DNA from: DYRB01 sp963802205
Lineage (GTDB): Bacteria; Pseudomonadota; Gammaproteobacteria; Chromatiales; Chromatiaceae
Reading direction: 5' to 3'
NCBI GenBank assembly: GCA_963802205.1
Contig: CAWDHW010000020.1
Location: forward strand, 1-64,000
DNA: 64,000 nucleotides
A model generated the notes under the pieces. It worked only from the letters and a program-made list of their open reading frames with translations, searched no databases and was not told where the DNA came from. Shown piece by piece: positions 24,916 to 33,888 of the stretch; the stretch's first letter is position 1, and the number at the start of each line of letters is the position of its first letter. The position numbers and the translations under genes are program-made.

Positions 24916-25947
24916 ATGACGCGGGTAGGCATTGTCGGCGGGACCGGGTACACCGGGTCCGAGTTGTTGCGGCTCCTGGCCCGGCATCCCGGAGCTGAGG
25001 TGGTGGCCATCACCTCCCGCGCCGAGGCTGGGATGGCGGTGGCAGACCTGTTCCCCCACCTGCGCGGGCGCGTCGCGTTGCGTTTTACCGCCCCGGATGC
25101 CGATGCCTTGGGGGAGTGCGATCTGGTCTTTTTTGCCACACCCAACGGCACGGCCATGGGGATGGTCCCCGAGTTGGTGCGGCACGGGGCCAAGGTGATC
25201 GACCTGGCCGCGGACTTCCGCCTCAAGGACCCGGCGGAGTGGGAGCGCTGGTACGGGATGCCCCACGCCTGTCCGGACCTGTTGGCCGAGGCGGTTTACG
25301 GCCTCCCGGAAATGAATCGGGAGCAGATCCGCACGGCACGGGTGGTCGCCAACCCTGGCTGTTACCCGACGGCCACGACCCTCGGCCTGCTGCCCCTACT
25401 TGAGGCGGGCGTGGTCGATCCGGCCTGGCTGATCGCGGACGCCAAGTCCGGGGTGAGCGGGGCCGGGCGCAAGGCCGAGGTGGGGATGCTCATGGCGGAG
25501 GTGGGGGAGAGCTTCAAGGCCTACGGCGTGGCGGGACACCGTCACCAGCCCGAAATCCGGCAGAACCTGGCCGCCGTGGTCAAGGGCGCTGTGGGGCTGA
25601 CCTTCGTGCCCCATCTGGTTCCCATGATCCGCGGGATCGAGGCGACCCTCTACGCACGTCTGACCGATCGGGCCTGCGACCTGCAAGGCCTGTTCGAGCG
25701 GCGCTACGCCGGCGAGCCCTTCGTCGATGTCCTGCCGCCCAAGTCCCACCCGGAGACGCGCTCGGTGCGAGGGACCAATAGTTGCCGGATCGCCGTCGCG
25801 GAGCCGCTAGGCGCCGGGATGGTGGTGGTGCAATCGGTGATCGACAACCTGGTCAAGGGCGCCGCCGGGCAGGCCATACAGAACATGAACCTCATGTTCG
25901 GTTATGCCGAGACTACTGCCCTCGATGATCTCGCCCTGCTCCCCTGA
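24916..25947 (+). CDS. argC: N-acetyl-gamma-glutamyl-phosphate reductase
   Basis: NADPH-dependent third step of arginine synthesis. The 343-residue product shows the Rossmann start RVGIVGGTGYTGSELLRLL, FFATPNGTAM, VIDLAADFRLKD, and VANPGCYPTATTLGL with catalytic Cys149. SGVSGAGRKAE and HRHQPEI also fit, with the basic His. It leads a run argC, DUF6776, erpA on the plus strand. argD/argF are 17 kb away, so the arginine genes are scattered. Confidence 0.95.
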   Translation: MTRVGIVGGTGYTGSELLRLLARHPGAEVVAITSRAEAGMAVADLFPHLRGRVALRFTAPDADALGECDLVFFATPNGTAMGMVPELVRHGAKVIDLAADFRLKDPAEWERWYGMPHACPDLLAEAVYGLPEMNREQIRTARVVANPGCYPTATTLGLLPLLEAGVVDPAWLIADAKSGVSGAGRKAEVGMLMAEVGESFKAYGVAGHRHQPEIRQNLAAVVKGAVGLTFVPHLVPMIRGIEATLYARLTDRACDLQGLFERRYAGEPFVDVLPPKSHPETRSVRGTNSCRIAVAEPLGAGMVVVQSVIDNLVKGAAGQAIQNMNLMFGYAETTALDDLALLP

Positions 25948-25955
25948 GCGCGACG

Positions 25956-26663
25956 ATGGCCGGGCTTGGTGATCGTCGCATTGGCGCCCCCAAGGGTCAC
26001 ACGGTTGCCATCGGGCTGATGCTCGGCGCCGTCGCACTGTGCATCGCCGCCCTGGCCTTCTGGGGTGGGTATCGGTTGGGCGGAGTGCGCCCTGCCCTTG
26101 ATGGGCTCCAGGCCCTGCAACTGGAGCGGGACGGGCTCGCCGACGCCCTGGCCGAGGCCCGCAAGCAGGGGATCTTGTGCGAGCGGACCCGGGAGATCGA
26201 TCGGGAGCGGGACCTCGTCGCCCAGGCGGAGCAGAAGGCCGCCCAGGATGAGCGCCTAGCCCTGGCAAAGGAGGTGTCGTCCCTAAAACGCACGATCCGC
26301 GAGGGTGGAAAAGGCGTAGTGGCAGTGCAGAATCTGCGCCTGTCCGCTACCAAGTCCCCGCGGGACTTCAGGTACAGCTTCACACTCAGCCAGCTCATCG
26401 AGGGCTTCGGGCGGTCTAAGGGGAGTGTCGAAATCCGGCTGACGGGTAAGCAGGGAGCCAAGGACCAGACCCTTACGCTGAAGCAGTTGAAGGGCTCCAA
26501 GCCCGCCAGTCCGACCATGGATTTCGAGCACTTCCAGAACCTTGAGGGGAGCCTCGTGCTGCCGGTGGGGTTCGTGCCCCATACCCTGGTGATCGAGATC
26601 GATCCCAAGGGGGAAAAGCTGATCGGGAATGTCTATACCTTTCCCTGGCGTCCGGGGGATTGA
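25956..26663 (+). CDS. DUF6776-type membrane-anchored coiled-coil protein
   Basis: The 235-residue product has one N-terminal membrane helix (VAIGLMLGAVALCIAALAFW), a coiled coil (about residues 50-115; LQLERDGLADALAEARKQ, AQAEQKAAQDERLALAKEV), and a beta-rich C-terminal domain (VQNLRLSATKSPRDFRYSF ... GSVEIRLTGKQG ... GSLVLPVGFVPHTLVIEI). I recall this as DUF6776, a family next to argC and erpA in Gammaproteobacteria. Role unknown. It starts 9 bases after the argC stop. Confidence 0.75.
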   Translation: MAGLGDRRIGAPKGHTVAIGLMLGAVALCIAALAFWGGYRLGGVRPALDGLQALQLERDGLADALAEARKQGILCERTREIDRERDLVAQAEQKAAQDERLALAKEVSSLKRTIREGGKGVVAVQNLRLSATKSPRDFRYSFTLSQLIEGFGRSKGSVEIRLTGKQGAKDQTLTLKQLKGSKPASPTMDFEHFQNLEGSLVLPVGFVPHTLVIEIDPKGEKLIGNVYTFPWRPGD

Positions 26664-26767
26664 TTCCAGCAGGAGTCTCCGAGGGAGGGGCCTTGATCAT
26701 GGCCGTCTGCCGACCCATCTCTTTGGACCTAACATCCTTATTCGTCCCAACCCATGCAGGTGGAACC

Positions 26768-27118
26768 ATGACCGCAGAAGCCCTTCCCGAGTCCGATCTT
26801 GTCTTTACGACCGCGGCGGCGGCCAAGGTGGCGGAGCTGATCAAGGAGGAGGGCAACCCCGACCTGATGCTCCGAGTCTATATCCAGGGCGGGGGCTGTT
26901 CGGGGTTCCAGTACGGCTTTACCTTCGATGAGGTCGTGCAGGAGGGTGACGCCTCGGTGGAGACCGACGGCGTCAAGCTCCTGATCGACCCCATGAGCAT
27001 GCAGTACCTCTCCGGGGCTGAGATCGACTACACGGAGGGCCTGCAGGGGGCGCAGTTCGTCATCCGCAACCCCAATGCCTCGACCACCTGCGGCTGCGGC
27101 TCCTCGTTCTCCGTGTAG
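26768..27118 (+). CDS. erpA: Iron-sulfur cluster insertion protein ErpA
   Basis: ErpA delivers Fe-S clusters to apoproteins. The 116-residue product has the three conserved cysteines: Cys44 in IQGGGCSGFQYGF and Cys108/Cys110 in STTCGCGSSF. LLIDPMSMQYLSGAEIDY and QFVIRNPNA also match. ATG 26768 is preceded by a GGTGGAAcc ribosome site; the frame extends upstream without conserved sequence. It follows the DUF6776 gene by 104 bases. Confidence 0.95.
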   Translation: MTAEALPESDLVFTTAAAAKVAELIKEEGNPDLMLRVYIQGGGCSGFQYGFTFDEVVQEGDASVETDGVKLLIDPMSMQYLSGAEIDYTEGLQGAQFVIRNPNASTTCGCGSSFSV

Positions 27119-27164
27119 GGGGCCTGCGCGCCCGCGGATCGGCCCGCGTCGCGGGCCCTTGGCA

Positions 27165-27440
27165 TCAGCGACCGGAGGGAGGGGTGGGCTTGTCTCCCGC
27201 CGGGGTTGGCAGTGTGTCTCGGCGCGGTGGCAGGGCCAGTGGGATGATGTCCGGCGCCGCGGCCTTGTCGACGGGGGCCGCGGTTCCGACGGCCGCCTGC
27301 GGCACCAAGTGCCAGTACCAGTAGGCCGCAGCGCCGGCTCCCCCAAGCAGGACCAATGCGAGAAGCCTTCCGAGCACCCTTGGGCCCTTCGGCCTTGGGT
27401 CCCCATAGATGTCGCGGCTGCGCAAGTTGTAGTCTTTCAT
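27165..27440 (-). CDS. Small single-pass membrane protein of unknown function
   Basis: The 91-residue product has a basic N-terminus (MKDYNLRSRDIYGDPRPKG), one membrane helix (LGRLLALVLLGGAGAAAYWYW) and a Pro/Ala-rich periplasmic tail (PLALPPRRDTLPTPAGDKP). I do not recognise the family. It is convergent with erpA and divergent from tyrS. Codon use looks normal and the topology follows the positive-inside rule, which supports it being real. Confidence 0.6.
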   Translation of the reverse strand: MKDYNLRSRDIYGDPRPKGPRVLGRLLALVLLGGAGAAAYWYWHLVPQAAVGTAAPVDKAAAPDIIPLALPPRRDTLPTPAGDKPTPPSGR

Positions 27441-27603
27441 AGGCTAGTGACCACCGGCAGTAGGTTGCTTCATCATGCTCAAGGGTGCGGCAGTGTAGAC
27501 GAGGCCCCGCCGAACGGGAAGGCGCGACTTGTCTCGGACCCGTCCGGCGATTAGTGTGCCGCCCTCACCCAAAATCATTGTTGACACAAGAGGAAGCGGC
27601 GCG

Positions 27604-28803
27604 ATGACTGCAATCGAGGAGGCCCTGTCCCTGATCCGGCGGGGCACGGAGGAGATCCTCCTGGAGGATGGGTTGGTCAAGAAGCTGGCCCAGGGGCGTC
27701 CGCTCCGGGTCAAGGCCGGCTTCGATCCCACGGCCCCGGACCTCCACCTCGGGCACACGGTCCTGATCAACAAGCTCCGCCAGTTCCAGGATCTGGGCCA
27801 CGAGGTCCTGTTCCTGATCGGGGACTTTACCGGCATGATCGGCGATCCCACGGGCAAGAGCGCGACCCGCAAGGCATTGACGCGCGACGAGGTCCTGGCC
27901 AACGCCACGACCTATGAGCAGCAGATCTTCCATATCCTCGACCCTGAGCGCACCCTGGTGGTGTTCAACTCGAGCTGGATGGGGGAGATGCAGGCATCCG
28001 ACCTGATCGGGCTTGCCGCCAAGCACACCGTTGCGCGCATGCTGGAACGCGACGACTTTTCCAAGCGCTTTCGAGCGGGGCAGCCCATCGCGATCCACGA
28101 GTTCCTGTACCCTCTGGTTCAGGGGTACGACTCGGTCGCCCTCAAGGCCGACATCGAGCTGGGTGGGACCGACCAGAAATTCAATCTCCTGGTTGGCCGA
28201 CAGTTGCAGGAGACCTTTGGCCAGGAGCCACAGGTCGTCATTACCATGCCCATCCTGGAGGGGCTGGATGGTGTCCAAAAGATGTCCAAGTCCCTGGGGA
28301 ATTACATTGCCATCGCCGACCCGCCGGCGGAGATGTTTGGCAAGATCATGTCGGTCTCGGACGAGCTGATGTGGCGCTATTTCGATCTGTTGAGCTTCCG
28401 ACCCGCCAGTGAGTTGGTGGCCTGGCAGGCGAGCCTGGCGGAGGGGGCCAATCCCCGGGACATCAAGTTCGAGCTCGCCAAGGAGTTGGTGAGTCGCTTC
28501 CATGGGGATGCCGCCGGGCGGCGGGCCCAGGAGGCGTTCGTTGCCCGGTTCCAGCGCGGGGCCTTGCCTGAGGACATCCCCGAGGTCGAGGTCCACACGG
28601 CAGGCGCGGGACTCCCCATCGCCAATCTGCTGCGCGACGCGGGCCTGGCGTCCAGCACCTCGGAGGCCATGCGTCTCATCGGCCAAGGGGCGGTTCGGCT
28701 GGACGGCGAGCGGGTGGAGGACCCTCGCCTGCACTGCGCCGCTGGGGAGGCGCGGGTCTACCAGATCGGTAAGCGGCGTGTCGCGCGAGTGACAGTCCTC
28801 TGA
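27604..28803 (+). CDS. tyrS: Tyrosyl-tRNA synthetase
   Basis: The 399-residue class I synthetase charges tRNA-Tyr. Signature HLGH at residues 48-51 (FDPTAPDLHLGHTVL), the tyrosine pocket GYDSVALKADIELGGTDQKF, and KMSKS at 226-230. The C-terminal S4-like RNA-binding domain is present (GLASSTSEAMRLIGQGAVRL). ATG 27604 is preceded by AGAGGAAG. Upstream extension has no conserved residues. Confidence 0.95.
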   Translation: MTAIEEALSLIRRGTEEILLEDGLVKKLAQGRPLRVKAGFDPTAPDLHLGHTVLINKLRQFQDLGHEVLFLIGDFTGMIGDPTGKSATRKALTRDEVLANATTYEQQIFHILDPERTLVVFNSSWMGEMQASDLIGLAAKHTVARMLERDDFSKRFRAGQPIAIHEFLYPLVQGYDSVALKADIELGGTDQKFNLLVGRQLQETFGQEPQVVITMPILEGLDGVQKMSKSLGNYIAIADPPAEMFGKIMSVSDELMWRYFDLLSFRPASELVAWQASLAEGANPRDIKFELAKELVSRFHGDAAGRRAQEAFVARFQRGALPEDIPEVEVHTAGAGLPIANLLRDAGLASSTSEAMRLIGQGAVRLDGERVEDPRLHCAAGEARVYQIGKRRVARVTVL

Positions 28804-29005
28804 CATCCTGTATTCTCGGGTCTGCTCGTTGTTGCTGGGCTTCAGCGAGGTTTAGAATAGGCCGTGTTGCGTGATGCAGGTCTCAGCAAGATCGAGCCAA
28901 TCTGGCGGTCCCTGTTCGCATCGGCCGTTCGGAGCCACAGGCGGCCGGGCCATTCCTTCCATTGAGTGATCCGCAACGCAAGACCATCGGCCCGATTCAG
29001 CGCCT

Positions 29006-29836
29006 ATGAACCCGCACGCTAACCACTCGACCGCGCTGAAAGAGCCCTTCGCTGCCCTCTGGCATCACCGCAGTCTGGTCTGGCAGATGACCCGGCGGGA
29101 GGTGGTCGGCCGCTACCGCGGCTCGGTGATGGGCATTGCGTGGTCCTTCTTTAACCCGGTGCTCATGCTCCTCGTCTACACCTTCGTGTTTTCGGTGGTG
29201 TTTAAGGCGCGCTGGGGCGTCGGCACCGAGGAGAGCCGGGCCGGCTTTGCCATCGCGCTGTTCGTTGGCATGATCGTGCACGGGCTGTTCGCCGAGGTCG
29301 CCAACCGCGCGCCCGGACTGATCCTCGGAAACGTCAGCTATGTCAAGCGGGTAGTCTTCCCGCTCGAGGTGCTGCCCTGGATCGCGATGGGCTCTGCGCT
29401 GTTCCATACGGCCGTCAGCCTCGTGGTGCTGTTGCTGGCGCAGCTCATCCTGACTTACCAGTTGCCCTGGACGCTCGTGCTGTTCCCGTTGGTCCTGGCA
29501 CCCCTGATCCTTGCAACAATGGGGCTTGCCTGGTTCCTCGCGGCCATCGGCGTATACCTCCGTGACATTGGCCAGACCATTGGCATCGTCACGACGGTGA
29601 TGCTGTTTCTTTCGCCCGTATTCTACCCAGTCTCTGCCCTCCCCGAGCAGTACCAGCCCCTGCTGCACCTCAATCCCCTCACGTTCGTGATCGAGGAAGG
29701 ACGCAAGGTGCTGCTGTTCGGGCAACTGCCGGATTGGGGCGGCTGGGCCCTTTACCTGGCGGTCAGCCTGGGCGTCGCCTGGGCCGGGTTCTGGTGGTTC
29801 CAAAGGACGCGCAAGGGATTCGCCGATGTTGTCTGA
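29006..29836 (+). CDS. ABC-2 type polysaccharide exporter permease (Wzm-like)
   Basis: A 276-residue inner-membrane permease of the O-antigen/capsule exporter type. It starts with the typical cytosolic lead LVWQMTRREVVGRYRGSVMG, then about six membrane segments (GIAWSFFNPVLMLLVYTFVF, AMGSALFHTAVSLVVLLL, TIGIVTTVMLFLSPVFYP), and ends FQRTRKGFADVV. With the overlapping ATPase gene it would move a lipid-linked glycan to the periplasm. About 200 bases without a gene separate it from tyrS. Confidence 0.92.
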   Translation: MNPHANHSTALKEPFAALWHHRSLVWQMTRREVVGRYRGSVMGIAWSFFNPVLMLLVYTFVFSVVFKARWGVGTEESRAGFAIALFVGMIVHGLFAEVANRAPGLILGNVSYVKRVVFPLEVLPWIAMGSALFHTAVSLVVLLLAQLILTYQLPWTLVLFPLVLAPLILATMGLAWFLAAIGVYLRDIGQTIGIVTTVMLFLSPVFYPVSALPEQYQPLLHLNPLTFVIEEGRKVLLFGQLPDWGGWALYLAVSLGVAWAGFWWFQRTRKGFADVV

Positions 29837-31217
29837 CGACATCTCCATCCGCGTCGAGAACCTAGGTAAGTGCTACCAGATCTACGAGCGGCCGCAGGAC
29901 CGCCTCAAGCAGTCCCTCGTGCCGCGCCTCCGGCGCATGCTCGGCCAACCCGCGCCCGACTACTTCCGGGAGTTCTGGGCGCTACGCGATGTCTCGTTCG
30001 AGGTCCGCAAGGGTGAAACCGTCGGCATCATCGGTCGCAATGGTTCGGGCAAGTCCACGCTGCTCCAGATCATCTGCGGGACGCTGACCCCGACCACAGG
30101 TACGGTCGAGACGAGCGGTCGCGTGGCCGCGCTGCTCGAGCTAGGGGCAGGCTTCAACCCTGAGTTCACGGGGCGGGAGAATGTCTTGCTCAATGCCGCG
30201 ATCCTCGGGTTCCCGCAGGACGAGATGCTTGCCAGGATGGGCAAGGTACTGGAATTCTCGGAGCTGGGCGAGTTCCTCGACCAGCCTGTCAAAACCTATT
30301 CCAGCGGCATGTACGCGCGCCTCGCATTTTCCACTGCAATCCATGTCGACCCGCAAATTTTCATCGTCGATGAGACGCTGGCGGTGGGGGATGCACGCTT
30401 CGTAGCCAAATGCATGCGGCGCATCAACGAAATCAAAGAGCGTGGCGCCACCATCCTGTTTGTGAGCCACGACGTATCGTCGGTGCGCACCCTTTGCGAA
30501 CGCGCTGTGTGGATCGACAAAGGGACTGTGGTCGACCAGGGCGACGTTTTCCCGGTGAGCGGACGGTACATGGAATTCATCTTCCGGGATGAACTGTCTC
30601 CGCGCACTGAGCTTCATGACCAGCTCTTGGAGCGCCTCACGGAAAGCGAGGTGGAAGGAGCGTGTCCACCGATGAATGGAGGTGCCCCAGTCGCTGAGAC
30701 AGTACTTCAAGACGCCGCGGGTGCCGCAGCGGCTGGCTTGCGGACGCAGGCGCAAGAGATAGATTCCCGGCCGGTGACCCACTGGGGTTCACACAGAGGG
30801 CTCATCCTCTCCGCATCTGTTCGGGACAAGGACGGCATACGCAGGGACGTCCACCGTTGGGGCTCGGAGCTCGAGGTCTCAATCGACGTCCAACTGCCCG
30901 CTGCGATCCCGCGGCAGGATCTCAGCATTGCGTTTTCGATTAAGGATCTCAAGGGGACCGACCTCATCGTCTCCACAACCCGCGATTTCGGGGGGCGCCT
31001 ACCAGACGTTGGTGACCGCTTCCGTGTTAGTTTCAGGTTTTCAAACCCGTTTGTCACGGGCAAGTACCTCCTGGTTGCGGCGGTAGAGAACGGGCAGCAT
31101 CGTGACATTCATTACTATGAATACCTTGAGGGCGCACACTATTTCTCGTCTTTGGCCGATGAGGTCTTCTTTGGCTTGTTCCAACCGTCGATCAAGCAAC
31201 AGATTCTGGTGGCATAA
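29826..31217 (+). CDS. ABC transporter ATPase with C-terminal carbohydrate-binding domain (Wzt-like)
   Basis: The 463-residue protein drives glycan export. The ATPase part (1-250) has Walker A GRNGSGKSTLLQIICG, the signature YSSGMYARLAFSTAIH, Walker B FIVDETLAVGD and switch His in LFVSHDVSSV. The C-terminal part (about 310-463) is a beta-sandwich of the Wzt_C type (HRWGSELEVSIDVQLPAA, NPFVTGKYLLVAAVENG), which in O9a/O8 systems recognises the finished chain end. It overlaps the permease by 11 bases and its stop directly abuts the next ATG (TAAATG). Confidence 0.92.
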   Translation: MLSDDISIRVENLGKCYQIYERPQDRLKQSLVPRLRRMLGQPAPDYFREFWALRDVSFEVRKGETVGIIGRNGSGKSTLLQIICGTLTPTTGTVETSGRVAALLELGAGFNPEFTGRENVLLNAAILGFPQDEMLARMGKVLEFSELGEFLDQPVKTYSSGMYARLAFSTAIHVDPQIFIVDETLAVGDARFVAKCMRRINEIKERGATILFVSHDVSSVRTLCERAVWIDKGTVVDQGDVFPVSGRYMEFIFRDELSPRTELHDQLLERLTESEVEGACPPMNGGAPVAETVLQDAAGAAAAGLRTQAQEIDSRPVTHWGSHRGLILSASVRDKDGIRRDVHRWGSELEVSIDVQLPAAIPRQDLSIAFSIKDLKGTDLIVSTTRDFGGRLPDVGDRFRVSFRFSNPFVTGKYLLVAAVENGQHRDIHYYEYLEGAHYFSSLADEVFFGLFQPSIKQQILVA

Positions 31218-33536
31218 ATGACCGACGAGGCCACGATCAACTCAAACGGCTATTGGGACAGCCGATTCGCCAAAGATTGGGATGTCTGTCAGGGACCAGC
31301 GCAGTCTCGTTTTTTTTCCAGGGTGGCGCTCCAGAACCTCCCGCGCTGGCTCCTCGACCAGACTAGGCGGCAGTCGCTGACCATCTGCGACTGGGGGTGC
31401 GCACAAGGCGACGGGACCGACGTCTGGGCGAGCTACGTCGCGGCGCGGCAGCTCACCGGCGTCGACTTCTCCTCCGTCGCAGTCGAGCAAGCCAGGTTCC
31501 GATATCCCGCGATTCGCTTTGTCTGCGAAGACTGGCTCACTCAAAGCGACCACGTCGTCCCAACCTTCGATCTGGTTTTCTCATCCAATACCTTAGAGCA
31601 CTTCCATGAGCCCTACGAAGTCCTAGACATCTTGTCCCGACGCGCGCAGAAGGGGCTGATATTGACGCTGCCCTACCGCGAGCTGGAGAGATTCGACGAG
31701 CACTTATACACATTCTTGCCGGCGAATATCCCGCTGGCATTGCCCAATGGATTTCACTTGGTCTGGGCGCGCGTGGTGGATTGCCGTTCGCTTGCCGGAA
31801 CCTTATGGCAAGGCGATCAGATTGTGCTCGTCTACGTCGATTCCCGTTGGGCGGATGGGCTGTCCCTCACGCTCGAAGATTCCCTGTTTACCCAGAACCA
31901 AGGCGACGCTGAACTGGCCCGTCTGAAAACGCTTGTGGCCAAGGGAGACACCCAAGTCGCAAGCCTCAACGAGCACGTGCAACAACTGGAATTGGAAACC
32001 GAACAGCTACGCAGGGATCGCGACTCTTTTGCCATGCAGATGGAGCAAGTTCTGGCAAGTAGTTCCTGGCGGATTACTCGCCCACTGCGAGCGGCAGGCA
32101 CATTGCTTAAGATTGCTCCCACGAGGGCATCTGTTAGCGAGACTGTATGGCGACTGGCCCGAAGCACAGGGCGGATGCTGCCTTTTCCTCTGGGGTTGAA
32201 ACTCAGAGTTAGGGACGTGCTGACCAAGCGATTGCATACCGCAGCAGACGGTGGCGGACACTTTGTCCAGGATTCCATTAATTCGGCGATCACGAACGGC
32301 GTTACAGATAGTACGGCGCAATCCATGCGGCCAGAATGCTGTGGGCTGGAGCCAGGTCTGGTCAGTGTGGTTCTCCCTGTCTTCAATCAGGCGAGTTTGC
32401 TAGCCGAATCCATCGAAAGCGTGCTCGCGCAAACATACCAGCATTTCGAGCTTATCGTTGTAAACGATGGTTCGACGGACGGCGTTGAGGCTGTCCTTGA
32501 ACGCTATCTCGGGCATCCTAAGTTTCGATGCTACACCCAGATCAATCAGAAGCTTCCGAAAGCCCTGAGCAATGGATTCAGCCTTGCGCTGGGTGAGTAC
32601 TGGACATGGACCTCTGCCGACAACATCATGGAGCCCACAATGCTCGATGAGTTAGTCGCCAAACTGCGCTCCAGCCCTCACCTCGGAATGGTTTACGCGG
32701 ACTACTATGCAATAGACGATCAGGGTCAGCTATTACAAGACTGCACGTGGCGCGCACACAACCGGCCGAAACCTCAAAGCGGCGAAATTCGCTTACCTCG
32801 ATCCGTCGCTACTCTGAATACCGTTCCGGACAACTTTATTGGCCCGTGCTTTATGTATTACGGCTGGATCGGCCGGTGCGTCGGGGACTACGATCCTCAG
32901 CTTGGTGTCGAGGATTATGATTACTGGATGCGCATCAACGCCTTTTTCCGTATTGAGCACTTGGGCAGCGATGATTTATTATATCGCTATCGGGTGCATG
33001 ACAATACTCTGAGCGCAAACGCAGATCAGCATCGTATTCAGGAGAAGGTCCAGGCGTTGATGATCTATGAATCCACGCGGTCCGCCTTCTACAAGTTAGC
33101 TACAAGGTACACGGCGGATCAAGTCGGTTCAGACTGGCTTGTCGCTAATGGAGTATCCCCCGACGATATCACCCGTGCGATGGATGTCTCGGGATTGGTA
33201 CCTGACTTGACGGACGTCCTGGTATTTGGCGCTGAAACAATAGTGTCGGATGAGGCACCATTTCTTCGATCTGCGAAGCCTGTGGTCGTTGTCTTTAACC
33301 GACCAGATATTCGATATCAGGGGTTGCGTCGGCTACTTAACCGCAATAATTGCATCGCGTTGACGCCAGATCGGGGCACTGCCGATCACGTCCGCCTATT
33401 GGGGACTTGTCCGCTACTCGATGCGGCATCCCCTATGGCTTTTCGGGGTGTTCAGACATTCGCGAAAAATAGCCTTTTTCTCTCAGCCACCAGAACGTCC
33501 GAAGATCTCGCGCGGGAGGTGCCGCAGATCAAATAG
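31218..33536 (+). CDS. Methyltransferase-coiled coil-GT2 glycosyltransferase fusion
   Basis: The 772-residue product combines a class I SAM methyltransferase (residues about 5-190; CDWGCAQGDGTDVW is motif I, FVCEDWLTQ, FDLVFSSNTLEHFHEPYE). Then come a coiled coil (about 230-275), the SSWRITRPLR linker typical of polysaccharide GT proteins, and a GT-A family 2 domain (about 378-620) with LVSVVLPVFNQASLLAESIE, VVNDGSTDG and TWTSADNI replacing a classic DxD. The last part (DVLVFGAETIVSDEAPFLRS) starts a GT-B-like segment that is cut at the stop and resumes in the next frame. A joint methylation/glycosylation role at chain ends is plausible next to Wzt. GC is lower than flanks. Confidence 0.82.
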   Translation: MTDEATINSNGYWDSRFAKDWDVCQGPAQSRFFSRVALQNLPRWLLDQTRRQSLTICDWGCAQGDGTDVWASYVAARQLTGVDFSSVAVEQARFRYPAIRFVCEDWLTQSDHVVPTFDLVFSSNTLEHFHEPYEVLDILSRRAQKGLILTLPYRELERFDEHLYTFLPANIPLALPNGFHLVWARVVDCRSLAGTLWQGDQIVLVYVDSRWADGLSLTLEDSLFTQNQGDAELARLKTLVAKGDTQVASLNEHVQQLELETEQLRRDRDSFAMQMEQVLASSSWRITRPLRAAGTLLKIAPTRASVSETVWRLARSTGRMLPFPLGLKLRVRDVLTKRLHTAADGGGHFVQDSINSAITNGVTDSTAQSMRPECCGLEPGLVSVVLPVFNQASLLAESIESVLAQTYQHFELIVVNDGSTDGVEAVLERYLGHPKFRCYTQINQKLPKALSNGFSLALGEYWTWTSADNIMEPTMLDELVAKLRSSPHLGMVYADYYAIDDQGQLLQDCTWRAHNRPKPQSGEIRLPRSVATLNTVPDNFIGPCFMYYGWIGRCVGDYDPQLGVEDYDYWMRINAFFRIEHLGSDDLLYRYRVHDNTLSANADQHRIQEKVQALMIYESTRSAFYKLATRYTADQVGSDWLVANGVSPDDITRAMDVSGLVPDLTDVLVFGAETIVSDEAPFLRSAKPVVVVFNRPDIRYQGLRRLLNRNNCIALTPDRGTADHVRLLGTCPLLDAASPMAFRGVQTFAKNSLFLSATRTSEDLAREVPQIK

Positions 33537-33543
33537 CGGGACC

Positions 33544-33888
33544 ATGATCGCCTTTGCTCATCCGACTTTAGTTGCGCGGAGTTTATCGGAAGGGTTTGAT
33601 CCCGGGGAGGTGGTACAAATGACCTCTCCTCTCAAGTTGTTTGAGTACTTCGCCTTGGAGAAACCGGTGATTTTCACTTCAGATCTTCTTGAATGTGTCG
33701 CTATCCAGGAGGTTTTTAACGGCGACTCGGTGGAAGCGTTAAGCGACGCACTGACTCGGGCGCTCGCGGCCAAGGATGATCCGGAGTTCAAAGCGAGGCT
33801 CGCAGGGCTGGCCGACCAAAACGGCTTGGATGAGTGCGCGCGAGCGATGGAGGTCTTTTTCAGCAGCCAGGCGCTCAACGGTGAATAA
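33544..33888 (+). CDS. C-terminal part of a glycosyltransferase (GT-B fold), probably split from the preceding gene
   Basis: The frame gives TMIAFAHPTLVARSLSEGFDP, MTSPLKLFEYFALEKPVIFTS and VEALSDALTRALA. This is the donor-binding second half of a family 4-type glycosyltransferase (P.KLFEY.A..KPVI). It has no N-terminal half of its own; the preceding frame ends 8 bases upstream with the corresponding first half. A one-base indel near 33500-33535 would join both. If translated alone, it would start at ATG 33544 and be non-catalytic. The end overlaps wecB by 8 bases. Confidence 0.6.
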   Translation: MIAFAHPTLVARSLSEGFDPGEVVQMTSPLKLFEYFALEKPVIFTSDLLECVAIQEVFNGDSVEALSDALTRALAAKDDPEFKARLAGLADQNGLDECARAMEVFFSSQALNGE

